From Bostrychus sinensis (Eukaryota > Chordata > Actinopteri > Gobiiformes > Eleotridae), in the NCBI GenBank assembly GCA_020698575.1, contig CM036239.1, forward strand, positions 15,030,263 to 15,094,262: DNA of 64,000 nt, read 5' to 3'. Position 1 is the first letter of the stretch. Every line of letters begins with the position of its first letter. This document shows positions 50,001 to 59,306 of the stretch, in pieces. The notes beneath the pieces are model-generated. The model was not told the DNA's origin. It did not search any database and saw nothing but the letters and a program-made list of their open reading frames with translations. A program made the translations under genes and the position numbers.

Positions 50001-51383
50001 TGCTACTAGAAATCTGCTTCTGTCTTTACCTATCTGAGACCCAGCCAGGGTCCAGCATGAAGGAAAATACACCCCAGAGTCTTGCATGCTGACGAAATCC
50101 TTAGAACTTAAATGCGTGGATCCTCAGGTTAGCAGTCATTAATTAAATGTCTGTGCTGTTGTAGAAACGTCACTGTTTCTTGTTGTTCACAGTATGGACA
50201 AATGATCCACTCTTACTCCTGTAACATGGTCTACAGTGTCTTCCAATCTGACCAGTCTGAAAGGTCTTCTCTAAGCTCTCCCAGAAATCCACTGAAATCT
50301 CCAAGGCAAAAAACGACAGGCTTTGAGAGGGTCGACACACACCACAGGGCCCTCGAGTACTCTCCTCCCAGCTGCAGCCCCTCAGCAATTGTACTCGCCA
50401 CTCCAAAAATCTCACTCGCTGAAACCGGTTAAATGCTCACTGTGCACATTACTGCCCAAATAACACACACAAACTCGGCCTGGAGTTCCTCAGCTCTAAT
50501 CAGCTTACAGGCTTCAGACTTCACGGCCCCTGGGGAACAGGGGCCATGCTGGAAAATATTCATCACATACATGTATGCACCAGTTAATTCACATTCTTAC
50601 TGCACACTGACCTGGTAAATGGTCAAACATGTCCTGTGCCTCATGACAGTGAATGTGCACTTATGCGTATATTTAGTGTGTTTTGATCACATAACAGCTT
50701 AATATAAAAAGGAGTGGCAAGTGGAGTGGTTAAAGCACTTCCATTGTTGTTGCTTGTTATGAAAAAAGCAAGTTGTTCTGAATATAAAATTAATTGTATT
50801 TCATAATACTTTGTGATTGCAGTGATGTACTAGCATACAGATGATGTTTTCCAAAATCCTATTGTTCAAAATCAACATCTTGTCTTTATTACAGTATGGC
50901 AACTTTTTGCAGTTGCCTAATTTGTGTGACCTGACTATAATGTATAGGACTGGACCCCAGGAGTGGAGTAATAGTACAAGGCAATAAGGTATACTCACCC
51001 AAGAGGTCAGGTTCATGACTCTCAGTGCTTCCCTCGTCATCTTCGTAGTGCCCTTCTCTCTCGTGGTAGTATCCTCGCCGCGAGTGCTCACGGTGAGTGT
51101 GGTGGTCATAGTGTGAGTGCCGCATTTCCCGCTCAGTAGCATCAGCATAGGTGTGATGTCTGCGCCTTTTCCTTCTGTGGGAGACTGGCACATCAATGTA
51201 AACTGGCTGGACCTCTGAGAAAGATAGGCAAGGAAGAGGAAAAAGTAACAGACAGAGAAATGTGAGTCATTTATTATACAATTAATGCACACCAGAGGTA
51301 ATTCCAAAAAGGTCTTCCTCACCTTCATCCTCATATGACCTGTGACCTCTACTTCTCCCTCTCTGCCAATCATGATGCGCCAT
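37930..51383 (-). CDS. slc4a5: Electrogenic Na+/HCO3- cotransporter NBCe2 (SLC4A5)
   Basis: Plasma-membrane Na+-coupled bicarbonate transport (pH regulation, epithelial HCO3- movement). Coding exons, high to low: 51383-51323, 51214-50999, 48748-48619, 48459-48299, 48221-48066, 47953-47849, 47581-47526, 46452-46295, 46224-46137, 46065-45911, 45802-45677, 45589-45415, 45338-45205, 45139-44959, 44839-44749, 44505-44447, 44364-44173, then 41934-41821 or 41607-41494, 41352-41191, 41117-40939, 40862-40790, 39754-39686, 39517-39344, 39116-38946, 38477-38436, 38028-37930. All junctions agree in phase, about 1108 residues (human NBCe2 about 1121-1137). Segments such as GLHSCVQCFVLVLSDASYIIKY, KKFKFSRYFPTK and FSQHDLAWLDDILPDK match NBCe2 better than NBCe1 (from memory). 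The gene converges on sez6l and diverges from tacr1. Confidence 0.92.
38366..38477 (-). CDS. slc4a5: slc4a5 C-terminal exon with two possible donors
   Basis: The acceptor TGTGGTCAG ends at 38478. Reading phase 0 gives PQSLTPCPKKIAME, which aligns with KIPMD/KIPME near the C-terminus of NBCe1 and NBCe2. A donor GAG|GTAATA at 38435 makes a 42-bp exon that joins in frame to 38028. A second donor, AATT|GTAAGT at 38365, makes a 112-bp exon encoding VIDPQTEPDPTCINPLSQNQ; if spliced to 38028 its last T plus GA forms a stop codon. The second donor matches consensus better, so a third C-terminus is possible. Confidence 0.55.
38946..41352 (-). CDS. slc4a5: slc4a5 second half of the membrane domain and Lys-rich tail
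   Basis: Exon 41352-41191 encodes PTRTDRGWIVMPFGKNPWW and the helix ALLVTILIFMDQQISAVIV; 41117-40939 has FMGLPWYVAATVISIAH; 40862-40790 has RLTGILVFVLTGLSVFLAP; 39754-39686 has YIPMPVLYGVFLYMGVASL; 39517-39344 has KHQPDFSFLRHVPLRRVHLF and AVLWILKSTFLAIIFPVM; 39116-38946 has ILGLMVVRKLLDYIFSQHD followed by a run of Lys/Asp/Glu (about residues 1030-1047). The order and spacing are those of the SLC4 transmembrane domain, and every residue block expected between these exons is present. Confidence 0.9.
39955..40708. repeat. 11-bp minisatellite in slc4a5 intron
   Basis: About 750 bp of tandem 11-mers of the form AGG(A/T)C(T/C)AAAC(C/A), for example AAGGACCAAAC and AGGTCTAAACC, with variable copies but a kept 11-bp period. 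It starts near AGACTAAACCAGG and ends near GGACTAAACTGG, between the slc4a5 exons at 39754 and 40790. The array has few G-C rich steps and no open frame of note. A related array on the other strand lies at 59195-59306. Confidence 0.85.
41494..41607 (-). CDS. slc4a5: slc4a5 alternative exon b: transmembrane helix 7 and start of loop 4
   Basis: The minus strand has acceptor GGTAG before 41607, 114 open bases, and donor AAG|GTATCT after 41494. It encodes LRKLISDFAIFMSIMTF, GLDMLMG, then LDTPKLIVPTEFK. It is phase 0 at both ends and sits exactly where exon a (41821-41934) also fits. The two share 25 of 38 residues. The helix part of b (F-x-x-S-I-x-T-F-V) is closer to the electroneutral SLC4A7/8/10 pattern, while its end (GLDTPKLIVPTEFK) resembles NBCe1, as far as I recall those families. 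Including both exons would add a second copy of a helix, so they are probably mutually exclusive. Confidence 0.8.
41821..41934 (-). CDS. slc4a5: slc4a5 alternative exon a: transmembrane helix 7 and start of loop 4
   Basis: The minus strand has acceptor TTTTCCAG before 41934, 114 open bases, and donor AAG|GTCCAG after 41821. It encodes LRSLISDFAIIISILIF, CGVDCLLE, then LDTPKLHVPTQLK (residues 749-786 of the protein). The SILxFCGxD and TPKLHVP patterns match mammalian NBCe2 at this place, so this is the orthologous exon. Only 213 bp separate it from exon b. Its GTCCAG donor is weaker than consensus, which fits regulated use. Confidence 0.85.
42000..42670 (+). pseudogene. LINE reverse-transcriptase fragment in slc4a5 intron
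   Basis: On the + strand, against the direction of slc4a5, a readable part of a non-LTR retrotransposon RT appears: VILVLLDLTAAFDTVDN (palm motif A region), then VPQGSILGPL (about 42232-42261), then in shifted frames a degraded ADDxQIY-like piece, TEVMVFG-like and LAKVTLSF-like pieces. Stops and frameshifts break it. The motifs are those of jockey/L2/Rex-type fish LINEs. It lies in the 2.2-kb intron just upstream of exon a. Confidence 0.75.
42988..43472. mobile_element. hAT-like non-autonomous element
   Basis: The ends are TAGTGATGGG and CCCATCACTA, exact inverted repeats. They are flanked by 8-bp GAATATTG (42980-42987) and GAGTACTG (43473-43480), which agree at 6 of 8 positions, a decayed hAT-type target duplication. 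There is no transposase open frame. It sits in the same slc4a5 intron as the LINE fragment. Confidence 0.75.
44173..45589 (-). CDS. slc4a5: slc4a5 first half of the membrane domain
   Basis: Exon 45589-45415 starts with FGGGLWLDIKRK and holds the first helix and GGLLGDATDN. Exon 45338-45205 gives GVMESFLGTALAG and GQPLIILSSTGPILIFEK, the family's most conserved stretch. Exon 45139-44959 has LRLWIGLHS and TRFTEEGFSSLISFIFI. Exons 44839-44749 and 44505-44447 encode extracellular loop 3, with N-glycosylation sequons NVS, NMT and (across the next junction) NLT and paired Cys (RCDC, KKEC, GKAC). Exon 44364-44173 holds YVPDLALMSFILFFGTYS. The topology follows known SLC4 structures. Confidence 0.9.
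45677..51383 (-). CDS. slc4a5: slc4a5 cytosolic N-terminal domain
   Basis: ATG at 51383-51381 lies one base into its exon and opens MAHHDWQRGRSRGHR. The next exon (51214-50999) is His/Arg-rich, with about 12 His in 70 residues. Then follow the conserved SPAAERLRHILGDDD, the KFEEKVEEGGERWSKPHVS block (48459-48299), LRKHRHQTKKPIHRSLADIG (48221-48066), a Ser-rich cassette (47953-47849), MNDISDTPSSDQ, and the long PRDAEASNVLIGEVDFLD to GPHGKTKSYNEIGRAIATL core. The domain ends in a fish-specific linker (45802-45677) with GSVGGAAVGEDEEMPPQHE. In the family this domain packs as a dimer and regulates transport. Confidence 0.9.
46500..47520 (-). other. slc4a5: slc4a5 intron with (GT)n microsatellite
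   Basis: This intron between exons 47581-47526 and 46452-46295 contains a (TG)n tract at about 47479-47518 and poly-T runs near 47033-47055 and 47171-47180. No exon was recognised. Confidence 0.6.
47849..47953 (-). CDS. slc4a5: slc4a5 Ser-rich exon, possible optional cassette
   Basis: This 105-bp exon is phase 1 at both ends, so skipping it keeps the frame. It encodes NRSPVNLSRSTSSASGIHRS then TEDLRSRQSSSLGRLR, dense in Ser/Arg and typical of a phosphorylated linker. NBCe1 has a short optional cassette at the corresponding place between the SLADIG and NDISD blocks (from memory), which makes alternative use plausible here. Confidence 0.75.
49225..49384. mobile_element. 160-bp hAT-like MITE with perfect 8-bp target duplication
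   Basis: The ends are TAGGGCTGCAACAA and TTGTTCCAGCTCTA, inverted repeats with two mismatches. Both sides carry ATATAATC (49217-49224 and 49385-49392), an exact 8-bp target duplication. The interior is made of ATTAATC-type palindromic AT-rich sequence. It lies in the slc4a5 intron between the exons at 48748 and 50999. Confidence 0.85.
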
Positions 51384-52587
51384 TCTGAAAGAAACACAGA
51401 TGACTAAATCTTTTTGTTTATTTTGTGGAGAGTACAAAGTATATGTGATCTACAGTGGTTACTCCATGCTCAGGGATATTTCTGGCCTTAGGTTGACTCT
51501 CAATGCAGCACCATAGCTGCCTTTCCACATGGCATCACATGAGCTGTCCCAAATGTAACAGATCAATACTGTAGGCTACATGACAGGAAAACTCAATGGA
51601 AATCCCCAGCTGGGCCTCAACTGCAGTACAAATCATGGAAACTAAAGACAGAGGAATTCCCATCATACTCATGGTTCCTTACAGATTTTATGAAAAGTTG
51701 ATGGTGAATCTTTCTTCAGTGCATGTAGCCAGTCAATGGTCATGTAGCCAATTTCCACTCAAGTACAGTGCCTAACGTGTTAAGGTACAGTCATATTGTC
51801 AGTGTCTGGTGGGGTTTGTGACGTAGGTCTGTGATTTGGGGGAGTTTCTGGGCTGATCAATATGTGCCATTTCCGATTACTAACTAAGTTCCTGAAATCT
51901 GGTCACTGACTGTGAAGGACAGTCACATGAGGGCAGTCATGCATACACATTTGTGAGCCAAACAACAAGCTTATACACAACATGCCCCAAAAGTAGGCTT
52001 ACAGTATCAAGTGCTTTGAGAATAATCTAACATTTGTTGTCTTCTATACCCACAAGTTACACTTTTACACGCACTTTGGCAAGTTCATCCATAGCTTTTT
52101 CAAAGATTGGACTTCCTACGTTCTGTGAACTGCAGTAACAATATCACAGAACAAATCCATAAGAGGTTTCACAGCGTGACCACAAACAAGTCCTGCCCCC
52201 AAGCATCAAAAACTCCTCAGTTGAGACTTTTTTTCATAAAGGAATTTGTCAAGCCATTTGTGGCAAAATCCTTTTAGAAAGTAAGGTAATACAAGGTTGA
52301 AGTGAGTTAAAACGCCACAAAAAGTGCTTTCAAGTCATACATTCTTATTTTGTGCTTATTCTCATTCTCCTTTTTCTATTTTCTATTTAAATAAATGCTA
52401 GAACAAAATCTAAATGAAGTATTCAAATACAGTCTATGGCATCTATTGTACATGCATGTGGTTTTTATTTGCCAAATTAATAAATATAGACTAATAACAA
52501 AACTAAATATGATGTAACAAGCATTGTTACAAAAGTCAGTCAAACAGAAATTATAATAAGGAACGGTGCCTTATATGTAAACCTTAC

Positions 52588-52680
52588 CTGATGTATGGTA
52601 GTAGCAGCAGCAAGCAGCCAAGGCTATCCACCAATTTCAGAGTGACCAGTACAAGTGACCAGTGCTTGATCTATAGAGGA
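52588..52680 (-). other. slc4a5: Probable 5' non-coding exon of slc4a5
   Basis: The minus strand has TACCATACATCAG|GTAAGG at 52588, a strong donor, downstream of CT-rich sequence and without an ATG that opens a long frame. The first coding exon begins one base before its ATG (acceptor TTTCAG at 51385), so an upstream non-coding exon is required, and this is the best candidate. The transcription start is not determinable. Confidence 0.45.
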
Positions 52681-54271
52681 AATAACTACAACTAAACAGA
52701 TGTGCCTCTGCAGTCACACTCAAACGACTGGGTATAGGGTGCTGCTGTGTGTGAATGTGATCAATTGATTGGGTGGGGCATCCAATCACACCAACAGTTT
52801 ATATGTACAGCCTTATCACTTAATACTAATACATGGTGATGTTAAGGTTGTGTCCTGTTCAAAGAATTACATTTTACATTTTAAATTTATATTGCTCTAA
52901 ACTATTCTCTAGTGCAATTATCAACCCTGGGGAAATGGAGTTACAAACAAAACCATCTTTAACCAACAAATAGTGTCAATAATTTAATAATAAGAAATGC
53001 CAAAAATATACCATAACCTTAACACAAATTAATTTAGCATTTGGAATAAACAAAAGGTGGCCACTAGGTGGCTCTCTCCTGACACAGATCATACAATGCA
53101 TACAATAGAGTAGCAAGACAAGGACAGAGATTATTCCACCCTGTACATGGTAAATGTATGTATGTACAGCAGAACAGCGCCAGCAGAGGCTATTACATAA
53201 ATAAATGCATTCATAGGTTACCCAAGCATGATTTGTGGGTAAAGAATAACTTCATATGATATGAGTCTTGTTTTCTCATGAGTCATTAATCTTTTTGCAT
53301 TTGCATTTTGTATAGGACTTTTTTTTTTTGCCTCCCGTGTGTGTCAAACTGAAAGTTAATTTAGTCGCTAGTACATTTTTATTAATTAATGATGGAATAA
53401 TTTGTAGCATATGTCCTCACATACTTTTTGATAAAACTGTAAAAGCCTCTCTGTGACCGGTTTGTTATTATATCAATGCTTATAACCCAAATGTCCAGCG
53501 TTTGACCTGTGCAATTGTGTGTTTGTTGAGCCTCACAATTACTAACAAGTGCAAAGGTGTGACTGCTGACTTGGAAGATTAACAACAAAGAAATGGCTGT
53601 GGTTCTGGATAATCTTTGGCTTTGAAGTGAGATTGGATGGGAGCCAAAAAAAACACACTGAGGTACATCCAGCATGGTCAACAGAAGGAGGAAATGGCAT
53701 CAGAAGGAGATTCTTCTGAGAGAAAAATAAACAGAAGAAATGGAAAATGAAAAGAAAAGGAAAAAGGAATCTTACTCGAGTAAAACAAGTAACTCAAATG
53801 ATGGAGTAAGCCACATGGTGTGTATGGTTGCAATCATAGGAAAGGAATTTTCAAGGATCCGCATGAGGAGGAGAGAAAGTTTGTTGGAGAGAAGGTGGGA
53901 GATGTTTGATCAGTTAAAGTAACAAGAGGATGAATAATTATTCACTGTAAATTAACAAAACAAAAAGATCCGGCTCTAAAGATTGATGTTTTGTGTAAAA
54001 TGCTTTGTACTAGATGAAAGTGTGAGAATGAAGAGTGTCTTAACCGGCAGCAGGGCATCCTAGTCTCGTTTGATGAGGACAAATCTTTGAATATTTCTGG
54101 TGTTTGTGATGTAAATGTAAATGATATGAGTGAAGAAAGTACATGACTTTGTTTGACTTTAAGTGGAGAATCACCTAAAAGAGTTCATTTGGACTATGTG
54201 AGTTATCCACTAAGATCAGATGCTTTCCCTGCCAAGATCATGGCCTGTGGCTGAAAGTAGAGGGATAAAAA
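52681..54271. other. Spacer, no gene recognised
   Basis: AT-rich sequence between slc4a5 and the Tc1-like copy at 54274. A Lys/Arg-rich 60-codon open frame at 53740-53922 has no recognisable family and no conserved features. I see nothing else that I can support. Confidence 0.5.
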
Positions 54272-54273
54272 TA

Positions 54274-54784
54274 CACTATATTTCCAAAAGTATTAGCTCA
54301 CCTGATTTTACACGCATATGAACTTAAGTGACATCCCATTCTTTATCCATAGAGTTTAATATGATGTTGGCCCACCCTTTGTATCTATCTATGTCAGACA
54401 TCAGTGTCTGATGTTGGATGAGAAGGCTTGGCTCACATTCTTTGCTTTAATTCATCCCAAAGGTGTTCTGTCAGGTTGAGGTCAGGACTCTGAGCAGGTT
54501 CAGTCAACTTCTTCCACACCAAACTCACTCATCCATGTCTTTATGGCCCATGCTTTGTGCACTGGTGCAGTCATGTTGGAACAGGAAGTGGTTATCCCCA
54601 GACTGTTCCCACAAAGTTGGGAGCATGGAATTGTCCAAAATCTCTTGGTGCTAAAGCATTCAGAGTTCCTTTCACTGGAACTAAGGGGCCAAGCCCAGCT
54701 CCTAAAAACAACCCCATACCATAATCCCAATTCAGTTATTTGGGTGGGTGAGTGAATACTTTTGATATATAGTGAAATATAGTG
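54274..54784. mobile_element. Tc1-like non-autonomous element, copy 2
   Basis: It is a close relative of 29940-30416: both begin CACTATATTTC, share the ACACGCA(C/T)ATGAACTTAA, TTTAATATGA and GTGCACTGGTGCAGTCATG blocks, and end GGTGGGTGAG(C/T)GAATAC. TA flanks the left end (54272-54273). The right end is slightly duplicated (ATAGTGAAATATAGTG), so 54784 is approximate. It keeps a stretch, GAATTGTCCAAAATCTCTTG to AACAACCCCATACCATAATCC, that copy 1 has lost. Confidence 0.75.
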
Positions 54785-54789
54785 TATGT

Positions 54790-55735
54790 GCAAAAAAACT
54801 CAATATGAACAATGCAAAGAGAAGGACAAAGTGGAGCTGCAGTGTCTTCACTGTAAGGGGAACATTTGCCAGCTGTCCCAGAAGAAATCTGGAAGGAAAT
54901 AAGAATAAGAAAAAAAAAAAAAAAAAGATTAACAGTCTAAGAATGAGCAATAAGTTGTTGTACGCAGAACCATGAAAAAGGTAAAGACGGATGAAAAAAT
55001 AAACAAACCAATGGTCAAAGCAAATATATCACTGTGGTTAAAAAAAATAAAATAAAATCTGCCATTTTATGGCTTTTATGGCAATGATCATAAACTGTGG
55101 GCTTCAGGGCAAATCTCAAAGAAAAGACATGACACTTGATGAAGCCAAAAGGGTAAAGGAAACATTTAAAGAGGGGTTTTCACACAGCACTGGGTAAATA
55201 AACACTGATAAATAGGCACAAGCACAGAGAAGATCCAGCAGATCGTGGTAATGCACTTTTTTCCTGGTTGTCAACTGCCAAAAAAATTAAAATAAATAAA
55301 ACTCATAAATTACTTTTTTATATATATATATAAAAGAGAGAAAGAAGATACATCCAGCATACATGAGAGCTCAAATCAAACTGTAACTTACCACATATAC
55401 TTTCAAGTAAATAGCTTAAGATATAATGCCGTATGGGCACTTTAAAGAATAGCACATATGCCATTGCTAATCCATACTGACAAAATACTTTTCAATCAGC
55501 TGCCTGACAAAACACAGATATAATCAATCTGCAGCTGTGCTTATGGTTTGCAGCCTTAAAAATACATCATATCTATGTTTTTGTTTGCTGTTGATTAAGC
55601 TTTATGCCCTGTTTTACAAAAGTTAAGTTCATACTGTAGATTGGTATATTGAACTTTAAACTGAACAAAAATTTAAAAGATCAATATCAAGGTCAAAGGC
55701 AATTGTTATGATACTGGGCTATATAAATAATAATG
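54790..55735. other. Spacer, no gene recognised
   Basis: AT-rich sequence with poly-A at 54910-54925 and a short (TA)n at 55317-55332. No coding or RNA gene was seen. Confidence 0.5.
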
Positions 55736-55764
55736 AATTATATATATATATATATATATATATA

Positions 55765-56362
55765 CGGGTCCAGCACATAACTGCAGGCTGTAAGATGCTG
55801 GCAGGGAAAGCATACATGGAGCCTCATAACCAAGTGGCTGGTATAGTGTACAGGAACATCTGTGCAGAGTACAGTCTGGAAGTCCCGAGGTCAAGATGGG
55901 AAACACCTCCAAAGGTGATAGAGAATGACCGAGCTAAGATCCTGTGGGACTTCCAGATCCAGACAGACAAAATGGTAGTGGCAAACCAACCGGACATTGT
56001 GGTGATGGACAAACAGCAGAGGAAAGCCGTTGTGGTTGACATCGCAATACCAAGCGATTGTAACATCAGGAAAAAGGAACACGAGAAACTGGAGAAGTAC
56101 CAAGGCCTCAAAGAAGAACTTGAGAAGGCCTGGAAAGTGAAGGCAACAGTGGTGCCCGTGGTCATCGGAGCACTCGGGGCAGTAACCCCCAAACTGGAAG
56201 AGTGGCTACAGCAGATCCCAGGAAAAACATCAGACATCTCAGTCCAGAAGAGCGCAGTCCTAGGAACAGCAAAGATACTGCGCAGAACCCTCAAGCTCCC
56301 AGGCCTCTGGTAGAGGACCCGAGCTTGGATGGATGAAACCGCCCGCGGAGGGCGAGAGGACA

Positions 56363-56370
<8 letters not shown>
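55765..56370 (+). pseudogene. 3' end of a REL-endonuclease LINE (R4/Rex6-like)
   Basis: The + strand is open to TAG at 56311-56313. It encodes the C-terminal endonuclease-like end of a non-LTR element: a Cys/His-containing lead, then NDRAKILWDFQIQTDK, the catalytic PD...D...K pattern (QPDIVVMDKQQRKAVVVDIA), and VVPVVIGALGAVTPKLEEWL. This PD-(D/E)XK restriction-like domain is typical of R2/R4-type LINEs, Rex6 in fish. The reverse transcriptase is missing (5' truncation). (TA)n runs directly abut both sides (55739-55764 and 56369-56440). The readable part has no internal stop, suggesting a fairly young insertion. Confidence 0.75.

Positions 56371-56440
<70 letters not shown>
56369..56440. repeat. 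(TA)n microsatellite at the LINE 3' end
   Basis: About 36 uninterrupted TA/AT units follow the sequence GAGGACAATTTT. A shorter TA run (55739-55764) lies at the other side of the LINE fragment, as if the element had inserted into, or generated, the repeat. Confidence 0.9.
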
Positions 56441-56444
<4 letters not shown>

Positions 56445-56639
56445 CTCAGTTGTAACAGTCTGACTGCAGCTGACTTTGAGAGACCTGTGAATAAACCATT
56501 ACAGTCCAATCTACTTGACATAAATGCATGGACCAGTTTTTCTATGTCTTGTCTGGATATAAAGTCTCTGAGGCATGTAATGTTTTTAGATGATAAAATC
56601 CTGACTTTATCATTTTAATATGACTATTGAAAGTCAAGT

Positions 56640-58850
56640 CACAGTCGAGAGTAACAAGAGTTTTTGCTTAATTTTTGCAAGAAAAAGACAGACCATTAAG
56701 CTGATCACATACACATCTTTCATAGAACCAAAAACAATAACCTCAGTTTTATCTTCATTTAGCTGAAGTAAATTATTGCACATCCATTGACTCACATTAT
56801 TCATACACTGCACTAGTAAGTCAAGGCAACTATGATCATCTGGAGTGACAGAAATATATATTTGTGTGTCATCTGCATAGATATTATAATTTTGAAATAG
56901 TCTGATTAATCGCATAATATAAAGATTAAATAATAGAGGCCCAAGGATTGAACCTTGAGGGATGCTGCATGTTACTTGAAATTTATCAGAGCTACACAAA
57001 ATAGTCCCTGTCACTGAGGTACGACTTAAACCAGCCTAGAACAGTGGATGAAAAACCAAAGAAGTGCTCCAATCTATGTTGTAAGATTCAAGGATCAACC
57101 GTACCAAATCTAGCAGCACAAGAAAGGAAACTTTACCAGAATCTAAATCAGAATGAATAGGACTTTGGCAAGGACTTTGACAAGAGCTGTCTCAGTATGG
57201 GCTCGAAATCCAGACTGAGAGGAGTCAAGGTAATTATCTACTGTTAAAAAATGTGTAACTAAAAAAAAACAATAACAAAGAAATGCTCACAATTTGTAAA
57301 ATATCTTTCTCCAGACATGGAAAAACCTTTTTTAGAAAATCAGTGCAGTGGATCAAGGCAGCACGTGGAGGGTTTGAGGTGAGATACAGTTTCTGTGTCT
57401 TTTGATCTATAGTCTCAGATTTGCTCATTTTAACACAATTGAATTAATTTGATTGCTGGATAAAATTGTTCTTATGCAGAGATAGGGTGATGTCTAATTT
57501 TCTGTATTTTTTTAAAGAATATGGCAAATTCATTACACGACTTGATAAAGGAAAAATCACCAGGAAAAAAATTAAGTCTGTCAATGGTAGCTAAGGTAGT
57601 GCATGCATTATTTTTTGTGAATTTATAATCTGAGACAGAAATATGTTCCTTGCATTTCTCAGGTTCAAGGTTGTATTTTTGCAATGATTGTTTAGAGAAC
57701 CAGATGAATTACTAAATTAAGTTTTCCGTCATTTACGTTCTGCCTTTTGACATGTTCTTTTTTGTTGTTTCACCTGTGGAGCATTTTTCCATGGGGCTTT
57801 TGGGTTATGCAATCTGACTTTTGCTGTAAGTGGTGTAATTTTATCCATTACAGACAAAATTCTAGAATTAAAACCAATGAAGAAGAAGAAGATCATCAGG
57901 TGACAATAGAGGAATCTCAGAGATTGCTTCAAAAAATAATTCACCACTATGCTTACTGATAAATCTTTTTTTTTTTTTAAACACACTGACACTGAGCATT
58001 TTTAGGACAGGAAACATTCCAATAAAAGCAAATACAAAAGGGCTCTGAGCGTGACGGGTCAAAAATAGTAACATTTGAAATGTTACAATTTTTACAATCC
58101 TTAGATATTACTAGATCCAGTATATGGCCTCTCTTATGGGTAGGCTCACTAACAAGTTGTGACAGTCCAAAATTGTCTAGTACAGATAACATTTTTGAAC
58201 ATACCTATCATTTGGGCTATCAGTGTAAAATCCCCAGAGATTAAAATGTAATCAAACATGGTTATAGCAGATAAAACAAGTCCCATAAAATCATTACTAA
58301 AAAGAGCAGAATATTTTGGTGGCCTGTAAATTATTATTAAAACAGTTTTGACTCTGGAGCATAGTGTAACAGACAGATGTTCAAAAGAGCAATATGTACC
58401 ACATTACTACTGTTTACAAATCAACTTAATATTAAATAAAACTGCCATTCCACCTCCTTTCATCTAAAACATAGCCTATAGTTTGGGGGCACAGGTTCAG
58501 TAAGAGTTAGTGTATTATTTTTATATCATATCATCATATTTATATTATTTATATGTTTTTAACCAGCCATGTTTCAGTTAAAAGGAATAAGTCTAGCTTT
58601 TGCTGTGTAATAAAATCATTGATTAAAATAGATTTGGAAGTCAAAGATCTGATAGTTAAAAGTGCTAAATGCAGTGGTTCTGAGTTTAATGTTGATTCTG
58701 TAACAAAAACTGTTGCGGTTTGACAGAGCTTAATATTTAAACACACACTGTGATGTCTAGGTTTGTGTATCCTTTTTAATCTGTTTGTGATTATAACAGG
58801 ACTTTTTAACATTTTTTTGACTTTGGGTTTTAATGTACGGAAGCCGCAAG
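56640..58850 (-). pseudogene. Degenerate LINE (endonuclease and RT parts)
   Basis: On the minus strand, in element order: 58812-58549 shows the start of an APE-type endonuclease (TIRSLTSKSILINDFI, LDLFLLTETWL); 58192-57977 shows its later part (LSVLDNFGLSQLVSEPTHKR, GHILDLVIS); 57014-56634 shows the RT with IPQGSILGPLLFNLY, YADDTQIYISV and LQLNEDKTEVIVFGS. Between these the sequence is broken by stops and frameshifts. It resembles the L2/Rex-type LINEs of fish and is in the same general class as the fragment at 42000-42670 on the other strand. It is not functional. Confidence 0.8.
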
Positions 58851-58887
58851 TGGCTATGGATTCATAACTTTCTTTCCTCCTGTTATC

Positions 58888-58951
58888 TCGTTATAACGAC
58901 TTAATTCTTACGTTTTTCTGAAATAGCGTCTTAATTTTATCGTTATAACGA
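58888..58951. repeat. Two perfect 12-bp palindromes
   Basis: TCGTTATAACGA, which equals its own reverse complement, occurs at 58888-58899 and again at 58940-58951. The flanks CTTAATTCTTACG and GCGTCTTAATTTTA are similar around both, so the pair may be the core of a short DNA-transposon-like repeat. Confidence 0.6.
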
Positions 58952-59194
58952 GAAAACAACGTCCTCTGTTTGCAGTAAATTTGCTCTGCAACTCGTGTTA
59001 ACTAAATTCTTGATTTTTTGTTTATTTTTTTAAGTCTTTGTTCCATAGGCTATGCATAGGTGACTTACCACCCCATCCTGTTGTGTTTGTTTGCTTGTTT
59101 GTGTGTTTGTTTTATTAAACAGGTGGTGGCGCCGTTAAACACGGCGCTCACTCGCCCCTGGTGAATTCTGTCTTTGTCGATTCACGTCACATCA

Positions 59195-59306
59195 CTGGTT
59201 CAGACCTGGTTCAGTCATGGTTCGGACCTGGTTCAGTCATGGCTCAGACCTGGTTCAGACCTGGTTCAGTCATGGTTCGGACCTGGTTCAGGCCTGGTTC
59301 AGACCC
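59195..59306. repeat. 11-bp minisatellite upstream of tacr1
   Basis: About ten tandem copies of an 11-mer of the form GGTTC(A/G)G(A/T)C(C/A)T, e.g. CCTGGTTCAGA. In reverse complement the unit is AGGTCTGAACC, one base different from AGGTCTAAACC in the array at 39955-40708. The array lies about 930 bp upstream of the tacr1 start codon. Confidence 0.8.

Noticed and set aside
50170..50432. Overlapping open frames on both strands in slc4a5 intron 2
   Set aside because: Neither is flanked by matching splice sites in the slc4a5 phase, and no family is recognised.
53740..53922. Lys/Arg/Glu-rich 60-codon frame
   Set aside because: Composition reflects purine-rich DNA; no conserved feature or neighbouring exon.
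55708..55764. Start of the REL-LINE frame inside the (TA)n run
   Set aside because: The Ile-Tyr repeat it encodes is microsatellite, not protein; the coding fragment begins after it.
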